NCBI RefSeq assembly: GCF_003111665.1
Contig: NZ_CP022188.1
Coordinates: 1,736,001-1,800,000 of the forward strand
Direction: 5' to 3'
Source of the DNA: Parazoarcus communis
GTDB taxonomy: Bacteria; Pseudomonadota; Gammaproteobacteria; Burkholderiales; Rhodocyclaceae
DNA: 64,000 nucleotides
Below, piece by piece: positions 1-7,820 of the stretch. The position numbers and the translations under genes were made by a program. Position 1 is the first letter of the stretch, and each line of letters begins with the position of its first letter. The notes beneath the pieces are model-generated. The model was not told the origin of the DNA, did no database searches, and was given only the letters and a program-made list of their open reading frames with translations.

Positions 1-8
1 TCGCATTA

Positions 9-656
9 TTGCGTTGTGCTATTTCATCGCCTGAACCCATTGAACGCGCGTTGGCTGATCGCGAGCAAGCACGGGACGAACTTCCGGAGAGCAGATTGGC
101 GAACGAGAAAGCGCTTGCGACAGGTCTGACACTGCTGATTGCAGCGGGGGCTGGCGCGTTCCTGTGGTGGGATGCGAACAAACAGCCCGCGGCAACGCTT
201 GCTCCGCATGTTCAGCCAGCACAGCCACCGACACGCTCACTCGCACAGACCCCAACACCGCCCCCGAGCGCAACCCGTCCGGCGCCAGGGGCCAACGCGC
301 TTTTCCGTTGCGAACACCGTGGCGCTGTCACCTACCAGTCCAGCCCCTGCCCATCGGGCGCCCGCCAGGCTCAGGTTGACCGCGGCACCATGAGCGTCGT
401 CAGCCCACCGCCCATTGCGAAGTCAGCCCCTGCACCAGCGCCACTGGCGCAGGCTGAAGGTGGCAAGGTCGGATTCGTCTCGCGCACACCGAGTCTTGGT
501 AGCGGGAACGTTGCGCTGTGCGCTGGTTTAGAGAGGGAGGTTGCGCGGATAGATGCTGCTGCACGCAACGGTATCAGCGCACAGCAGCAGGAGCGACTGA
601 AGACGCGGCGAAAGGAAGTGAAGGATGAGATGTGGGGGCTGAAATGTGGGTTTTAA
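9..656 (+). CDS. DUF4124-like membrane-anchored protein, possibly 5' partial
   Basis: Function unknown. A hydrophobic segment at about residues 37-56 is followed by a Pro/Ala/Thr-rich linker and then a short region (FRCEHRGAVTYQSSPCPSGA) that resembles the DUF4124 pattern of an aromatic/Cys start, a G-x-V/T-Y core and a CP-x-G end. A second Cys pair lies in the C-terminal helix. The only start in the window is a TTG at 9 and the frame is open to the window edge, so the real start may lie upstream. Its high GC suggests a resident gene, unlike the AT-richer DNA that follows. The family call is from motif shape only. Confidence 0.6.
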   Translation: MRCAISSPEPIERALADREQARDELPESRLANEKALATGLTLLIAAGAGAFLWWDANKQPAATLAPHVQPAQPPTRSLAQTPTPPPSATRPAPGANALFRCEHRGAVTYQSSPCPSGARQAQVDRGTMSVVSPPPIAKSAPAPAPLAQAEGGKVGFVSRTPSLGSGNVALCAGLEREVARIDAAARNGISAQQQERLKTRRKEVKDEMWGLKCGF

Positions 657-998
657 GTGGGCTTTGCACTCTCAACCGAGTCTGAACATTGCAGGCAAGG
701 CGAACCCAAAAGACATATTGCGGATCGAGTTGATAGCTGTAACGCTTCTTGCGATTGCATGTTCGAATCGGGTTAAGCAAGCGAACGGACTGTAACGGAG
801 CTGGTGCCTCTCAAAAAGGCGTGCGTGGTTTGTCAGGCTGTTTATAAATGTTAATAAACATGGTTTGTTATGAAAAATAAATTACATCAAACGCTTACGG
901 CTGCGGATTCGAGTCAGATATACCGCAACGCAGCAGATGAGTCCGCAGATTTGCGGTCTACAACACGTTAGTTGTCATTGGCGTTAATCGAGAAGTAC
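657..998. other. Intergenic region with stacked inverted repeats
   Basis: No convincing gene. Base composition falls towards AT from about 840. Two nested 7-bp inverted repeats are present: CTGCGGA (901-907) with TCCGCAG (942-948), and ACCGCAA with TTGCGGT just outside and inside them. A GTTAG at 967-971 could be the core site of a preceding cassette boundary, but I could not complete a symmetrical attC around it. A GTTCGAATC at 761-769 is not part of a foldable tRNA. Confidence 0.4.
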
Positions 999-1364
999 AT
1001 GAAATATATAAAAGGTCTCTGTTGGTTAGTCGGCTTAATTTTTGTTGTCACACTGATAAGTCTCTTGGCGGCACACCAGTTAAGAGCGGAATTTACCGGG
1101 ATATCTCAACTTCATGAAAACTTTTGCAATGTTGACCTAAGTCGCGACAGGAAGGAGTGCGAAGAGCTTGCGGAACTAACAGATACATTGATGAATGTGA
1201 AACGCGAACTCTCTACAGGAGAGGTTGCATACTGTTCCATCTTGGAACTTTTGAAGCTTGGGATGTTTAATAATACCTGCAATCAATACCAAGTCGCTGT
1301 TGACTTAAAGAACGAAATTGAAGACTTAATGAAGGCAACGGATGTACTTGAGAAATACAACTAA
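999..1364 (+). CDS. Orphan small membrane-anchored protein (possible integron cassette gene)
   Basis: Unrecognised protein of about 121 residues. An N-terminal hydrophobic helix (about residues 5-25) would anchor or export it. The remainder is acidic and helical with four Cys, which suggests a periplasmic domain with disulfides. I chose the ATG at 999; an in-frame TTG at 972 would add nine residues. The gene is clearly AT-richer than the rest of the window. Its stop codon TAA (1362-1364) lies inside the attC-like palindrome that follows, as is usual for integron cassette genes. Transfer is therefore likely, but the function cannot be assigned. Confidence 0.55.
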   Translation: MKYIKGLCWLVGLIFVVTLISLLAAHQLRAEFTGISQLHENFCNVDLSRDRKECEELAELTDTLMNVKRELSTGEVAYCSILELLKLGMFNNTCNQYQVAVDLKNEIEDLMKATDVLEKYN

Positions 1365-1436
1365 CACGGCGCTCTTGCCGGACAATTTTTCCACCGCTTC
1401 GCGGCTACAAAATTGCCGCAAAGCTTGGCGTTAAAG
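1360..1436 (+). repeat. attC-like imperfect palindrome (cassette recombination site candidate)
   Basis: The left arm begins with TAAC (1362-1365) and runs through GCTCTTGCCGGACAATTTT. The right arm CAAAATTGCCGCAAAGC ends in GCGTTA (1428-1433). The arms are complementary except for small bulges, and the centre carries CCGCTTCGCGG (1394-1404). The TAAC/GTTA ends, extrahelical bases and overlap with the upstream stop codon match attC organisation. The bases after GTT (AAAG) fit the GTTRRRY core imperfectly. No integron integrase is in the window. Confidence 0.5.
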
Positions 1437-1508
1437 CTATGACGTTAGCACCTTCGCAAGTGACCTAAGAAAATTAAAAGCCAGAGTATGAGAAGAGGGA
1501 GATATTAC

Positions 1509-2293
1509 ATGGGCCGAGTTGTAAAACTCGGTACTCTCGACCAAGAACGACTGCAGAATGCACTGCTTCATCCACCTGTGGTTGAGATCGGGAAATTCGA
1601 TTGGACGATCACTGGTGTAGTCGACGGAAGAGACTCTTCCCAACCATATATCTTTGGAAATCTCGCAAAATATGCCAAATAAGGAAGAGTTATGATTGTC
1701 GACGAGAACTCGCGCCAACAAATCAAGGCGCTTGCTCCAAACTTGCTCGAGGCCAGCGCACCATTCGTGTATCTGCCAGAATTTTCTGGCTTAGCTTTTC
1801 TGCATGTTTGGAATGGCATTCAGGAACAAATTTTCCCGCGGCGCTTTAAGTCAATCATTGAGGCGACCTACGAAAATTCTTTCGTCGGGTGCTATGTGGA
1901 GCCGGTATCGGACTATAAAGCCTTCTACGCCAAGCTCAGTTCTTTTCAACGCTTTACTGAACTATCTGCGAAGGTTTTCCCCCGAACCCACTATTCGGCC
2001 GACTCTGGGAAAGTCTCCACGAGTACGTGAAAGAGCGGAGCGCGTCTGAGGTTTCGGTAAGAGAAGTTTCCGAGAAGCCTTCTGGAATTGCGACCAAACT
2101 GGTAGAGCTAATCGGAAACATGATTGAGAATCCGGATTATCAGCCTGCATCTACCCCAGCAATTACCAATGCGGCCATTCTCATGGCGGCAGATGGATAC
2201 GGGTCGGGAAAAGCGGTCGGAGTAGAAGATGGACAGGTGACCGTAGTCAGAACGTCCGGAACTCAAAGGATCAAAGGGGTCAGAGTCGTTTGA
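1509..2293 (+). pseudogene. Disrupted orphan gene (in-frame stop plus -1 frameshift)
   Basis: Three ORF pieces read as one protein of about 260 residues. The first starts at ATG 1509 behind GGGAG. It stays in frame across a TAA at 1680-1682 into the second piece from 1692 (VDENSRQQIK...). In the C5 run 1979-1983 the frame shifts: restoring one C joins ...AKVFP to PNPLFGRLWESLHEYVKE... in the frame ending at 2293. The family is not recognised; it looks soluble and globular. GC is lower than the flanks. The last codons are encoded by the inverted repeat at 2268-2328, so the natural C-terminus has probably been overwritten. Re-initiation at 1692 is possible, but decay is the simpler reading. Confidence 0.6.
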
Positions 2294-2328
2294 AACGCAT
2301 TTTCAAACGACTCTGACCCCTTTGATCC
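2268..2328. repeat. Perfect 28-bp inverted repeat (REP-like hairpin)
   Basis: Arms 2268-2295 and 2301-2328 are perfect reverse complements with a 5-nt loop (CGCAT). The arm contains AAAGGGGTCAGAGTCGTTT, a sequence type I associate with dispersed REP-like elements of beta/gammaproteobacteria (recollection, not searched). It could also act as a bidirectional terminator between the pseudogene and the convergent RpiR gene, although no long T-run follows. Confidence 0.75.
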
Positions 2329-2382
2329 TCCCGGTGAAATGGGAAGCGCGCAGCCTGCCCTGCATCGCCCTTGATGCGATCG

Positions 2383-3243
2383 TTACAGCTCTTCCAGCCC
2401 CTCATGCAGCCTTTCTGCTGCGCGCAGTCGGTTGCCTGCTTCCACTTCCGGCCGGTTTGCCAGTGTTGATACGAGCAGGTTGAGTACGCTCATTGCCGCG
2501 GCATAGGAATCGAATCGGCCGGAGCCGCTCGTCTCGCAGGCGATGCGCCAGGTGGCGTCGACTTCCTTTGCGGGCGTGGTGGCGTCCATCAGCACCAGCA
2601 CCGGCACGCCGGCTTTCTTTGCGTGGCGGGCGATCTCTGCGACCACTGGCACGCGGCGGCGGAAGGCGAGGATGACGAGCATGTCGTCGGGGCCGAAGGC
2701 GGCGAGGTCTTCGCCGATGGTCTGGCCGGCCTGGGGGAGCAGGGCGACGTGGTCCTTGAGCAGCACGAGTTGGCGGGCGAAGTATTGCGCCAGGGCGTGG
2801 CTGTTGCGGTAGCCGATCACGCCGACCCGGCGAGCGCGGGCGAGGGTGGTGACGGCGGGCTCTACGACGCCGCTGGTGAGTTTCTCGAAGGTACGGGCAA
2901 GGTTCTGCAGGTCGCGCCTGAGGTGTTCGCCGAAGGCTTCTTCCGAGGCTGCAGGGAGGCCGGGTGCGGCCTGCAGGCCGGGGGCGCCCCAGCGTTGCGC
3001 CTCGCGCGCTTCGCGCCGGGCGGAGGCGAAACCGTCGTAGCCTACACGCTGGATGAAGCGCGTTACCGCGGCCTTGGAGCTGCCGGCGATGGCCGCCAGC
3101 TCGGTGGCCGAGTGGGTGGCGAGCAGGGCGGGTTGCGCGGTGAGCAGCTGCGCGAGCTTGTGCTCGGAGTCGGGCAGGGTTTCGCTGAGCGCTTCGATGC
3201 GTTCGTCGATCGGCTTGAAGCGTTTGGCGGGCTTGGGCGTCAT
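2383..3243 (-). CDS. RpiR/HexR-family transcriptional regulator (HTH + SIS)
   Basis: A 286-residue regulator. The N-terminal HTH_6 (about residues 10-80, containing SATELAAIAGSSKAAVTRFI) binds DNA. The C-terminal SIS domain (about 120-265) normally senses a phosphosugar or other small metabolite. The start ATG at 3243 opens MTPKPAK; a longer frame upstream runs into the neighbouring gene and is not credible. It lies 77 bp downstream of the D-carbamoylase gene on the same strand, so it is probably the last gene of, or local regulator for, the TRAP/carbamoylase operon. RpiR proteins regulate several amino-acid and hydantoin-type catabolic operons as well as sugar ones, so the effector is open. 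Confidence 0.85.
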   Translation of the reverse strand: MTPKPAKRFKPIDERIEALSETLPDSEHKLAQLLTAQPALLATHSATELAAIAGSSKAAVTRFIQRVGYDGFASARREAREAQRWGAPGLQAAPGLPAASEEAFGEHLRRDLQNLARTFEKLTSGVVEPAVTTLARARRVGVIGYRNSHALAQYFARQLVLLKDHVALLPQAGQTIGEDLAAFGPDDMLVILAFRRRVPVVAEIARHAKKAGVPVLVLMDATTPAKEVDATWRIACETSGSGRFDSYAAAMSVLNLLVSTLANRPEVEAGNRLRAAERLHEGLEEL

Positions 3244-3320
3244 GCGCGGGGCTGCTCTCGGGCGTGGGTTCTCATGGACGGGGTGTTGCTGCCGGCGCCA
3301 CCCGCGGCGCCGGCAAGGGC

Positions 3321-4268
3321 TCAGGCGGGTTCGACCGGGCCCTTGGTGTCGACGATCAGGCGATAGGTTTCCGGTTCGCGATGCAGGCCGAAGTTGAAGA
3401 CATTGTCCTTGAGCTCGCGACAGCGGTCGAGATCGCACACCGAGGTCACCAGTTCATCTTCCACCGTGGAGCACATCGCCACCATTTCGCCGGTGGGCGC
3501 AATGATGCAGCTTTGGCCCAGCAGGTCGCAATCTTCTTCCTTGCCGGCCTTGGCGATGCCGACGATCCACATGCCGTTCTGATAGGCGCCAGCCTGCATG
3601 ACCAGGTGGTTGTGGAAGCCCTGCAGGTGGTCGTGCTCGGGCACCGGCGGGTAATGGATGGGGGTGTTGTAGCCGATGAAGGCCATTTCCACGCCCTGCA
3701 GGCCGAGCACGCGGTAGGTTTCGGGCCAGCGGCGGTCGTTGCACAGCGCCATGCCGAAAATGCCCTTTTCCGTGGCGGCCTGTGCGCGCCAGGCGCCGAA
3801 GCCGAGGTTGCCGCGCTCGAAGTAGCGCTTTTCGAGGTGCTGGAAGGCGCGCCAGGGTTCGTTCTCGCGGTGGCCGGGCAGGTGTACCTTGCGGTATTTG
3901 CCGACGATGGTGCCGGTCGGGTCGACCAGAATCGAGGTGTTGTAGTGGTGGGTGACGCCGTCTTCCTGTGCCAGTTCGGCGTAGCCGAGGTAGAAGCCGA
4001 TGCCGAGCTTCTTGGCTTCCTCGAACAGAGGCAGGGTTTCCGGGCCGGGCATCTCGGTTTCGAACCAGGCGTCGATCTCGGCCTGGTTCTCGGTGTACCA
4101 GCGCGGAAAGAAGGTGGTGAGTGCCAGTTCCGGAAAGGCCACGTAGTGACAGCCACGGGACTTGGCTTCGCGCATCAGGTCGATCATGCGTGCGACGACC
4201 TGACGCCGCGATTCCGAGCGGGCGATGGGGCCGAGCTGGGCGGCGCCGACGGTGATCTTGCGGCTCAT
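3321..4268 (-). CDS. N-carbamoyl-D-amino-acid hydrolase (nitrilase superfamily)
   Basis: Hydrolyses N-carbamoyl-D-amino acids to the D-amino acid, CO2 and ammonia in the cytoplasm. The 315 residues cover the full nitrilase fold. The catalytic triad is visible as Glu47 (FPELALTTFFPRW), Lys127 (GKYRKVHLPGH) and Cys176 (LCNDRRWPE). The sequence follows the Agrobacterium D-carbamoylase closely, including the NTP-HNPPVPxHDHL-like segment, so this is more specific than a generic nitrilase call. Its ATG overlaps the stop of the upstream M20 gene by ATGA, implying translational coupling. In this operon the physiological substrate may be a ureido acid and not a hydantoin product, because no hydantoinase is present. 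Confidence 0.88.
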   Translation of the reverse strand: MSRKITVGAAQLGPIARSESRRQVVARMIDLMREAKSRGCHYVAFPELALTTFFPRWYTENQAEIDAWFETEMPGPETLPLFEEAKKLGIGFYLGYAELAQEDGVTHHYNTSILVDPTGTIVGKYRKVHLPGHRENEPWRAFQHLEKRYFERGNLGFGAWRAQAATEKGIFGMALCNDRRWPETYRVLGLQGVEMAFIGYNTPIHYPPVPEHDHLQGFHNHLVMQAGAYQNGMWIVGIAKAGKEEDCDLLGQSCIIAPTGEMVAMCSTVEDELVTSVCDLDRCRELKDNVFNFGLHREPETYRLIVDTKGPVEPA

Positions 4269-5521
4269 GTGGGTTCTCCTGCCGGCAGTGTGGCGCCCGC
4301 GAGTTCGCACAGAACGGCGAGCAGCACATTGGCTCCGGCTTCGATATGTTGGGGGTGGGTGTATTCGCGGACGTTGTGGCTGATGCCGTCGACGCTGGGC
4401 ACAAAAATCATCGCCGTCGGGCACACCGGCGCCATCATCTGCGCGTCGTGGCCGGCGCCGCTGGGCATGCGCCGGGTGCTCAGGCCCTGGGCGAGGGCGT
4501 GGCGTTCGATGCGGTCGGTCATCTCCGGGGCAAAGGGCACCGGGGCAAAGCGGGCGAGCTTGCGGGTGTTGATCTCCACCTTCTCGGCGTCACGCAGGGC
4601 GTCGAGGTGTGCGGCCAGCCTGGATTCGGCGCGTTGCAGCAGGGCCTCGTCGGTGTTGCGCAGGTCGACGGTGAGCACGGCGCGGTTGGGCACCACGTTG
4701 ACCAGGTTGGGGAAGAACTCGATTCGGCCGACGGTCGCGACCTGGTCGCCGCCAAACTCCTGCGCCAGTTCGCGCACGAAACTGATGATCGACCCTGCCG
4801 CCCAGCCCGCGTCGCGACGCAGCGACATTGGCGTGGTGCCGGCGTGGTTGGAGGTGCCGAGGATCTCGATCTCGGTCCAGGAGATACCCTGCACGGATTC
4901 AACGACGCCAATCTCGATGCCTTCGCGGTCGAGCACCGGGCCTTGCTCCACGTGCAGTTCGACGAAGGCGTGCGGGGCGGCGGCCGGTGTCGGTGCCGTG
5001 CCGTCATAGCCGATGCGGGCGAGGTTGTCCGCCACGGTGCTGCCGTCGATGCCTTTCGTCTGCAGGGCTTCGTCGAGCGCGAGCTCGCCGGTGAACACGA
5101 GGCTGCCCATCATGTCGGGGGCAAAGCGTGCGCCCTCTTCATTGGTGAAGAAGGCCACCGCGAGCGGGCGTTCTGTTTCGATGCCGGCCTCGTTGAGGCT
5201 GGCAATCACTTCCAGCCCGGCGAGCACGCCCAGATTGCCGTCGTAGCGGCCGCCGGTGCGCACGGTGTCGATGTGCGAGCCGGTCATCACCGCCGCGGCT
5301 GGCACGCGGCCGGCACGGGTGCCGACCACGTTGCCGATGGCGTCCACCGTCAGGCTGAGCCCGAGTTCGCGCATCCAGTCGCAGACCAGGTCGCGCCCGG
5401 CCTTGTCCTCGTCGGAAAGGGCCAGACGGGCGCAACCGCCGCCGTCGATGGCGCCGACTTCGGCCAGCTGTGCGATGCGCTGTTGCAGGCGTTCGCCCTT
5501 GATGCGCAGGGTGGCGGTCAT
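4265..5521 (-). CDS. M20-family N-carbamoyl-L-amino-acid hydrolase / amidase
   Basis: A 418-residue metal-dependent amidohydrolase of the hydantoinase/carbamoylase branch of peptidase family M20 (allantoate amidohydrolase, beta-ureidopropionase and L-carbamoylase relatives). The metal ligands are visible: GSHIDTV, the Asp of GGRYDGNLG, the paired Glu of FTNEEGARF, the His of ELHVEQG, and a C-terminal SHNVREYT. The dimerisation domain lies around residues 215-330. It overlaps both neighbours by ATGA. With the nitrilase-type D-carbamoylase next to it, the operon has two unrelated enzymes able to remove carbamoyl groups. Exact substrate and stereochemistry cannot be read from sequence. Confidence 0.85.
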   Translation of the reverse strand: MTATLRIKGERLQQRIAQLAEVGAIDGGGCARLALSDEDKAGRDLVCDWMRELGLSLTVDAIGNVVGTRAGRVPAAAVMTGSHIDTVRTGGRYDGNLGVLAGLEVIASLNEAGIETERPLAVAFFTNEEGARFAPDMMGSLVFTGELALDEALQTKGIDGSTVADNLARIGYDGTAPTPAAAPHAFVELHVEQGPVLDREGIEIGVVESVQGISWTEIEILGTSNHAGTTPMSLRRDAGWAAGSIISFVRELAQEFGGDQVATVGRIEFFPNLVNVVPNRAVLTVDLRNTDEALLQRAESRLAAHLDALRDAEKVEINTRKLARFAPVPFAPEMTDRIERHALAQGLSTRRMPSGAGHDAQMMAPVCPTAMIFVPSVDGISHNVREYTHPQHIEAGANVLLAVLCELAGATLPAGEPT

Positions 5522-6786
5522 GATCTGGCCTCTGGCTGTGCTTCCACCGCTTCGGCACTGCGCCCCACGAGCTTGGTGTACAGCTCGGGGTCGGTGGCGC
5601 CTTCGCTGCCGAAGAGCAGCACCCGGCTGTCCGAATCCAGCCCAAGCGTGGCGGCCATCTGCGGACGCGAACACGCCATCAGCAGCGCAGCCAGTCCGGC
5701 CACGGCGGATTCGCCGGCGGCGACCGGGGTGTCGCCAAAAGGCGAGTCGGCCAGCAGGCGCATGGTCGTTACCGCCGCTGCGTCTGGGATGGTGAGGAAG
5801 TCGCTGGTGCCGGCCTCGAGCACTTCCCACGCGATCAGTGAAACCTCACCGCAGGCCAGGCCCGCCATCAGGGTGTCGAGATCGCCGTGGACGGCGGTCG
5901 GGGCACCGGCCAGCGCCGAGGCGTACAGGCAGGCGGCGCGGTCGGGCTCGACCACGATGAAGCGGCCGCGCTTGTTGCCGAGGCGTTCCCACATCTGCGC
6001 GCACACGGCTGCAGCCAGTCCGCCAACGCCGCCCTGGATGAGGACGTGGGTGGGGGGCTGGGTTTCCGGCCACTGACGCAGCGCTTCTTCGACCATGACC
6101 GAATAGCCCTGCATGACGTCGCGCGGCACATCGGTATAGCCGGGGTAGGAGGTGTCGGAGACGATGAAGCGTCCATGCGCCTTGGCGTCGACGTCAGCGG
6201 TGCGCACGGCGTCGTCGTAGTTGCCGGTGGTGCGGATCACCTCGGCGCCATAGCGGGCGATCGCTTCGCGGCGAGCTTCGGACACGGTGGCGTGAATGTA
6301 GATCACGCACTTGCAGCCGAAGGTCTGCGCCCCCCAGGCCACCGAGCGGCCGTGGTTGCCATCGGTGGCGCAGGTGACGGTGATGCCGGAAACGATGTCG
6401 GCAAACTTGCCGTCGATCAGGTCGCGGCTGCTGGCGTCCTGCCCGGTACGGCGCAGGATCTCCTTTTTCAGCAGGCGCAGCACGGCGTAGGCGCCGCCCA
6501 GGGCCTTGAAACTGCCGAGGCCGAAGCGGCTGGACTCATGCTTGTAGTGAATGGCACCCACGCCGGCGGCGCGGGCCATGCCGGCAAGGTTCACCAGCGG
6601 CGTCGGCGCGTAGCCGGGCCACTCGCTGATCTCGGTCATGGCTTCGGCGTGTGCGGCCAGACTGAGGATGGGCTTGAGCCGATCAGGGTAGGGGCCTGCT
6701 GCCGGCCCTGCCACGCCGGCGCAATGCGCCAGCGGCAGGACGGCGAGCTGACCGGGAAGGTCTAGCGTGGACATGGACATGCTCAC
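5518..6786 (-). CDS. dpaL: 2,3-diaminopropionate ammonia-lyase
   Basis: A PLP enzyme of fold type II that converts 2,3-diaminopropionate to pyruvate and two ammonia. The 422 residues contain PGYAPTPLVNL, YKHESSRFGLGSFKALGGAYA with the Schiff-base Lys94, and a glycine-rich phosphate loop (QGGVGGLAAAV), matching the YgeX/DpaL family and not generic threonine dehydratase. The frame opens with GTG at 6786, which overlaps the dctP stop as GTGA; ATG at 6780 or 6774 is equally possible. Its stop overlaps the next ATG. The lyase supplies the catabolic end point that makes sense of the flanking carbamoylases. Confidence 0.87.
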   Translation of the reverse strand: MSMSMSTLDLPGQLAVLPLAHCAGVAGPAAGPYPDRLKPILSLAAHAEAMTEISEWPGYAPTPLVNLAGMARAAGVGAIHYKHESSRFGLGSFKALGGAYAVLRLLKKEILRRTGQDASSRDLIDGKFADIVSGITVTCATDGNHGRSVAWGAQTFGCKCVIYIHATVSEARREAIARYGAEVIRTTGNYDDAVRTADVDAKAHGRFIVSDTSYPGYTDVPRDVMQGYSVMVEEALRQWPETQPPTHVLIQGGVGGLAAAVCAQMWERLGNKRGRFIVVEPDRAACLYASALAGAPTAVHGDLDTLMAGLACGEVSLIAWEVLEAGTSDFLTIPDAAAVTTMRLLADSPFGDTPVAAGESAVAGLAALLMACSRPQMAATLGLDSDSRVLLFGSEGATDPELYTKLVGRSAEAVEAQPEARS

Positions 6787-7808
6787 TTGGAGGCGGCTTC
6801 TACAGCCTGTTGCAGGGCACCGAGCATCTCCTCGCCTTCCTTGCCGAAGGTGTCGACGATGTAGGCTTTCACGGCCGGCTGTGCAGCGTCACGGAAGGCG
6901 GCTTTTTCCTTGGGCGTGAGCGTGGTGACGGTCATGGTCTTGGCCAGTTCCGGCAGGCCCTTGGACGAGGCTTCGATGATGCGGCTGATGCCTCGGTTGG
7001 CAACGATGGCGCTCTTGGCGGCGTTCTTCACCACGACCTGTTCTTCAGGCGTCAGGCTGTCGAAGAACTTGCGGTTGATCACCCACACGTACGGTGCGAA
7101 CAGGTGGTCGGTGAGGGTGATGTGCTTCTGCACTTCGTTGAACTTGGCCATGGCCACGATGGGGATCGGGTTCATCTGGCCGTCGGCAACGCCAGTCTGC
7201 AGGGCGGTGTACACCTCGGCCCAGGCGATGGCTGCCGGCTGACCGCCGAGGCTGCTGATCACGCGCTTGTGCGATTCGAGCGTCTGGGTACGGATCTTCA
7301 GGCCCTTCATGTCGGCCGGGGTCTTGATTGCCCGCTTCGAGTTGGTGATGGCGAAGAAGCCGCCCGAGTCACCGAAGCCAAGCACTTCCATGCCGGTTTT
7401 CTTCTCGATGTCGTCGCCCAGCTTCTGGCCGAAGGGGCCGTCGAGCACAGTGTAGGTGGTGGAGATGTCGGGGAAGACGAAGGGCATGTCGAGCACGCCG
7501 ATCATCGGGTAGGTGCTGGCGAAACCACCCACCGAGAACACGCCCGACTGCACCAGCCCGGCCTTGACCTGGGACAGTACCTCGTTGTCCTTGCCGAGCT
7601 GGCCGCTGGGGAAGGTCTGCACTTTCACCGAGCCGCCGGTGCCGGCTTCGACCAGGTTCTTGAACACGGTGACCAGTGCGCCGGTGGTGCTCTCGAACGG
7701 ATCGTCGACGTTGAGGTGATGGATCTTCAGAATCTTTTCCGCATGGGCCGGCGCAACGGCAAAGACCATGGTGGTGGCGACGGCGGTGAGCAGGGTCTTG
7801 AGCTTCAT
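6783..7808 (-). CDS. dctP: TRAP transporter substrate-binding protein DctP
   Basis: Periplasmic solute receptor of a tripartite TRAP transporter, 341 residues. A Sec signal peptide ends at about AHA-EK (residue 23). The conserved ligand-binding region includes LKIRTQTLESHKRVISSLGG, whose Arg normally contacts the substrate carboxylate, and AWAEVYTALQTGVADGQMNP. The ATG is preceded by GAGGAG. It lies 12 bp after dctM, and its stop overlaps dpaL. The neighbouring enzymes suggest a carbamoylated or amino-acid-like carboxylate as ligand, which is inference. Confidence 0.92.
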   Translation of the reverse strand: MKLKTLLTAVATTMVFAVAPAHAEKILKIHHLNVDDPFESTTGALVTVFKNLVEAGTGGSVKVQTFPSGQLGKDNEVLSQVKAGLVQSGVFSVGGFASTYPMIGVLDMPFVFPDISTTYTVLDGPFGQKLGDDIEKKTGMEVLGFGDSGGFFAITNSKRAIKTPADMKGLKIRTQTLESHKRVISSLGGQPAAIAWAEVYTALQTGVADGQMNPIPIVAMAKFNEVQKHITLTDHLFAPYVWVINRKFFDSLTPEEQVVVKNAAKSAIVANRGISRIIEASSKGLPELAKTMTVTTLTPKEKAAFRDAAQPAVKAYIVDTFGKEGEEMLGALQQAVEAASK

Positions 7809-7820
7809 GGGTGGAACTCC

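Noticed and set aside
761..770. GTTCGAATC resembling a tRNA T-loop
   Set aside because: No complementary T-stem, anticodon arm or acceptor stem could be drawn around it.
1680..1682. In-frame TAA as recoding or readthrough site
   Set aside because: No context for selenocysteine or programmed readthrough, and a separate frameshift downstream makes simple decay more likely.
3264..5009. 581-residue plus-strand frame opposite the carbamoylase genes
   Set aside because: Shadow of high-GC codon use; the opposite strand encodes clearly recognisable enzymes with intact motifs.
4346..6076. 576-residue plus-strand frame opposite the M20 hydrolase and dpaL
   Set aside because: No domain similarity, antisense to conserved genes.
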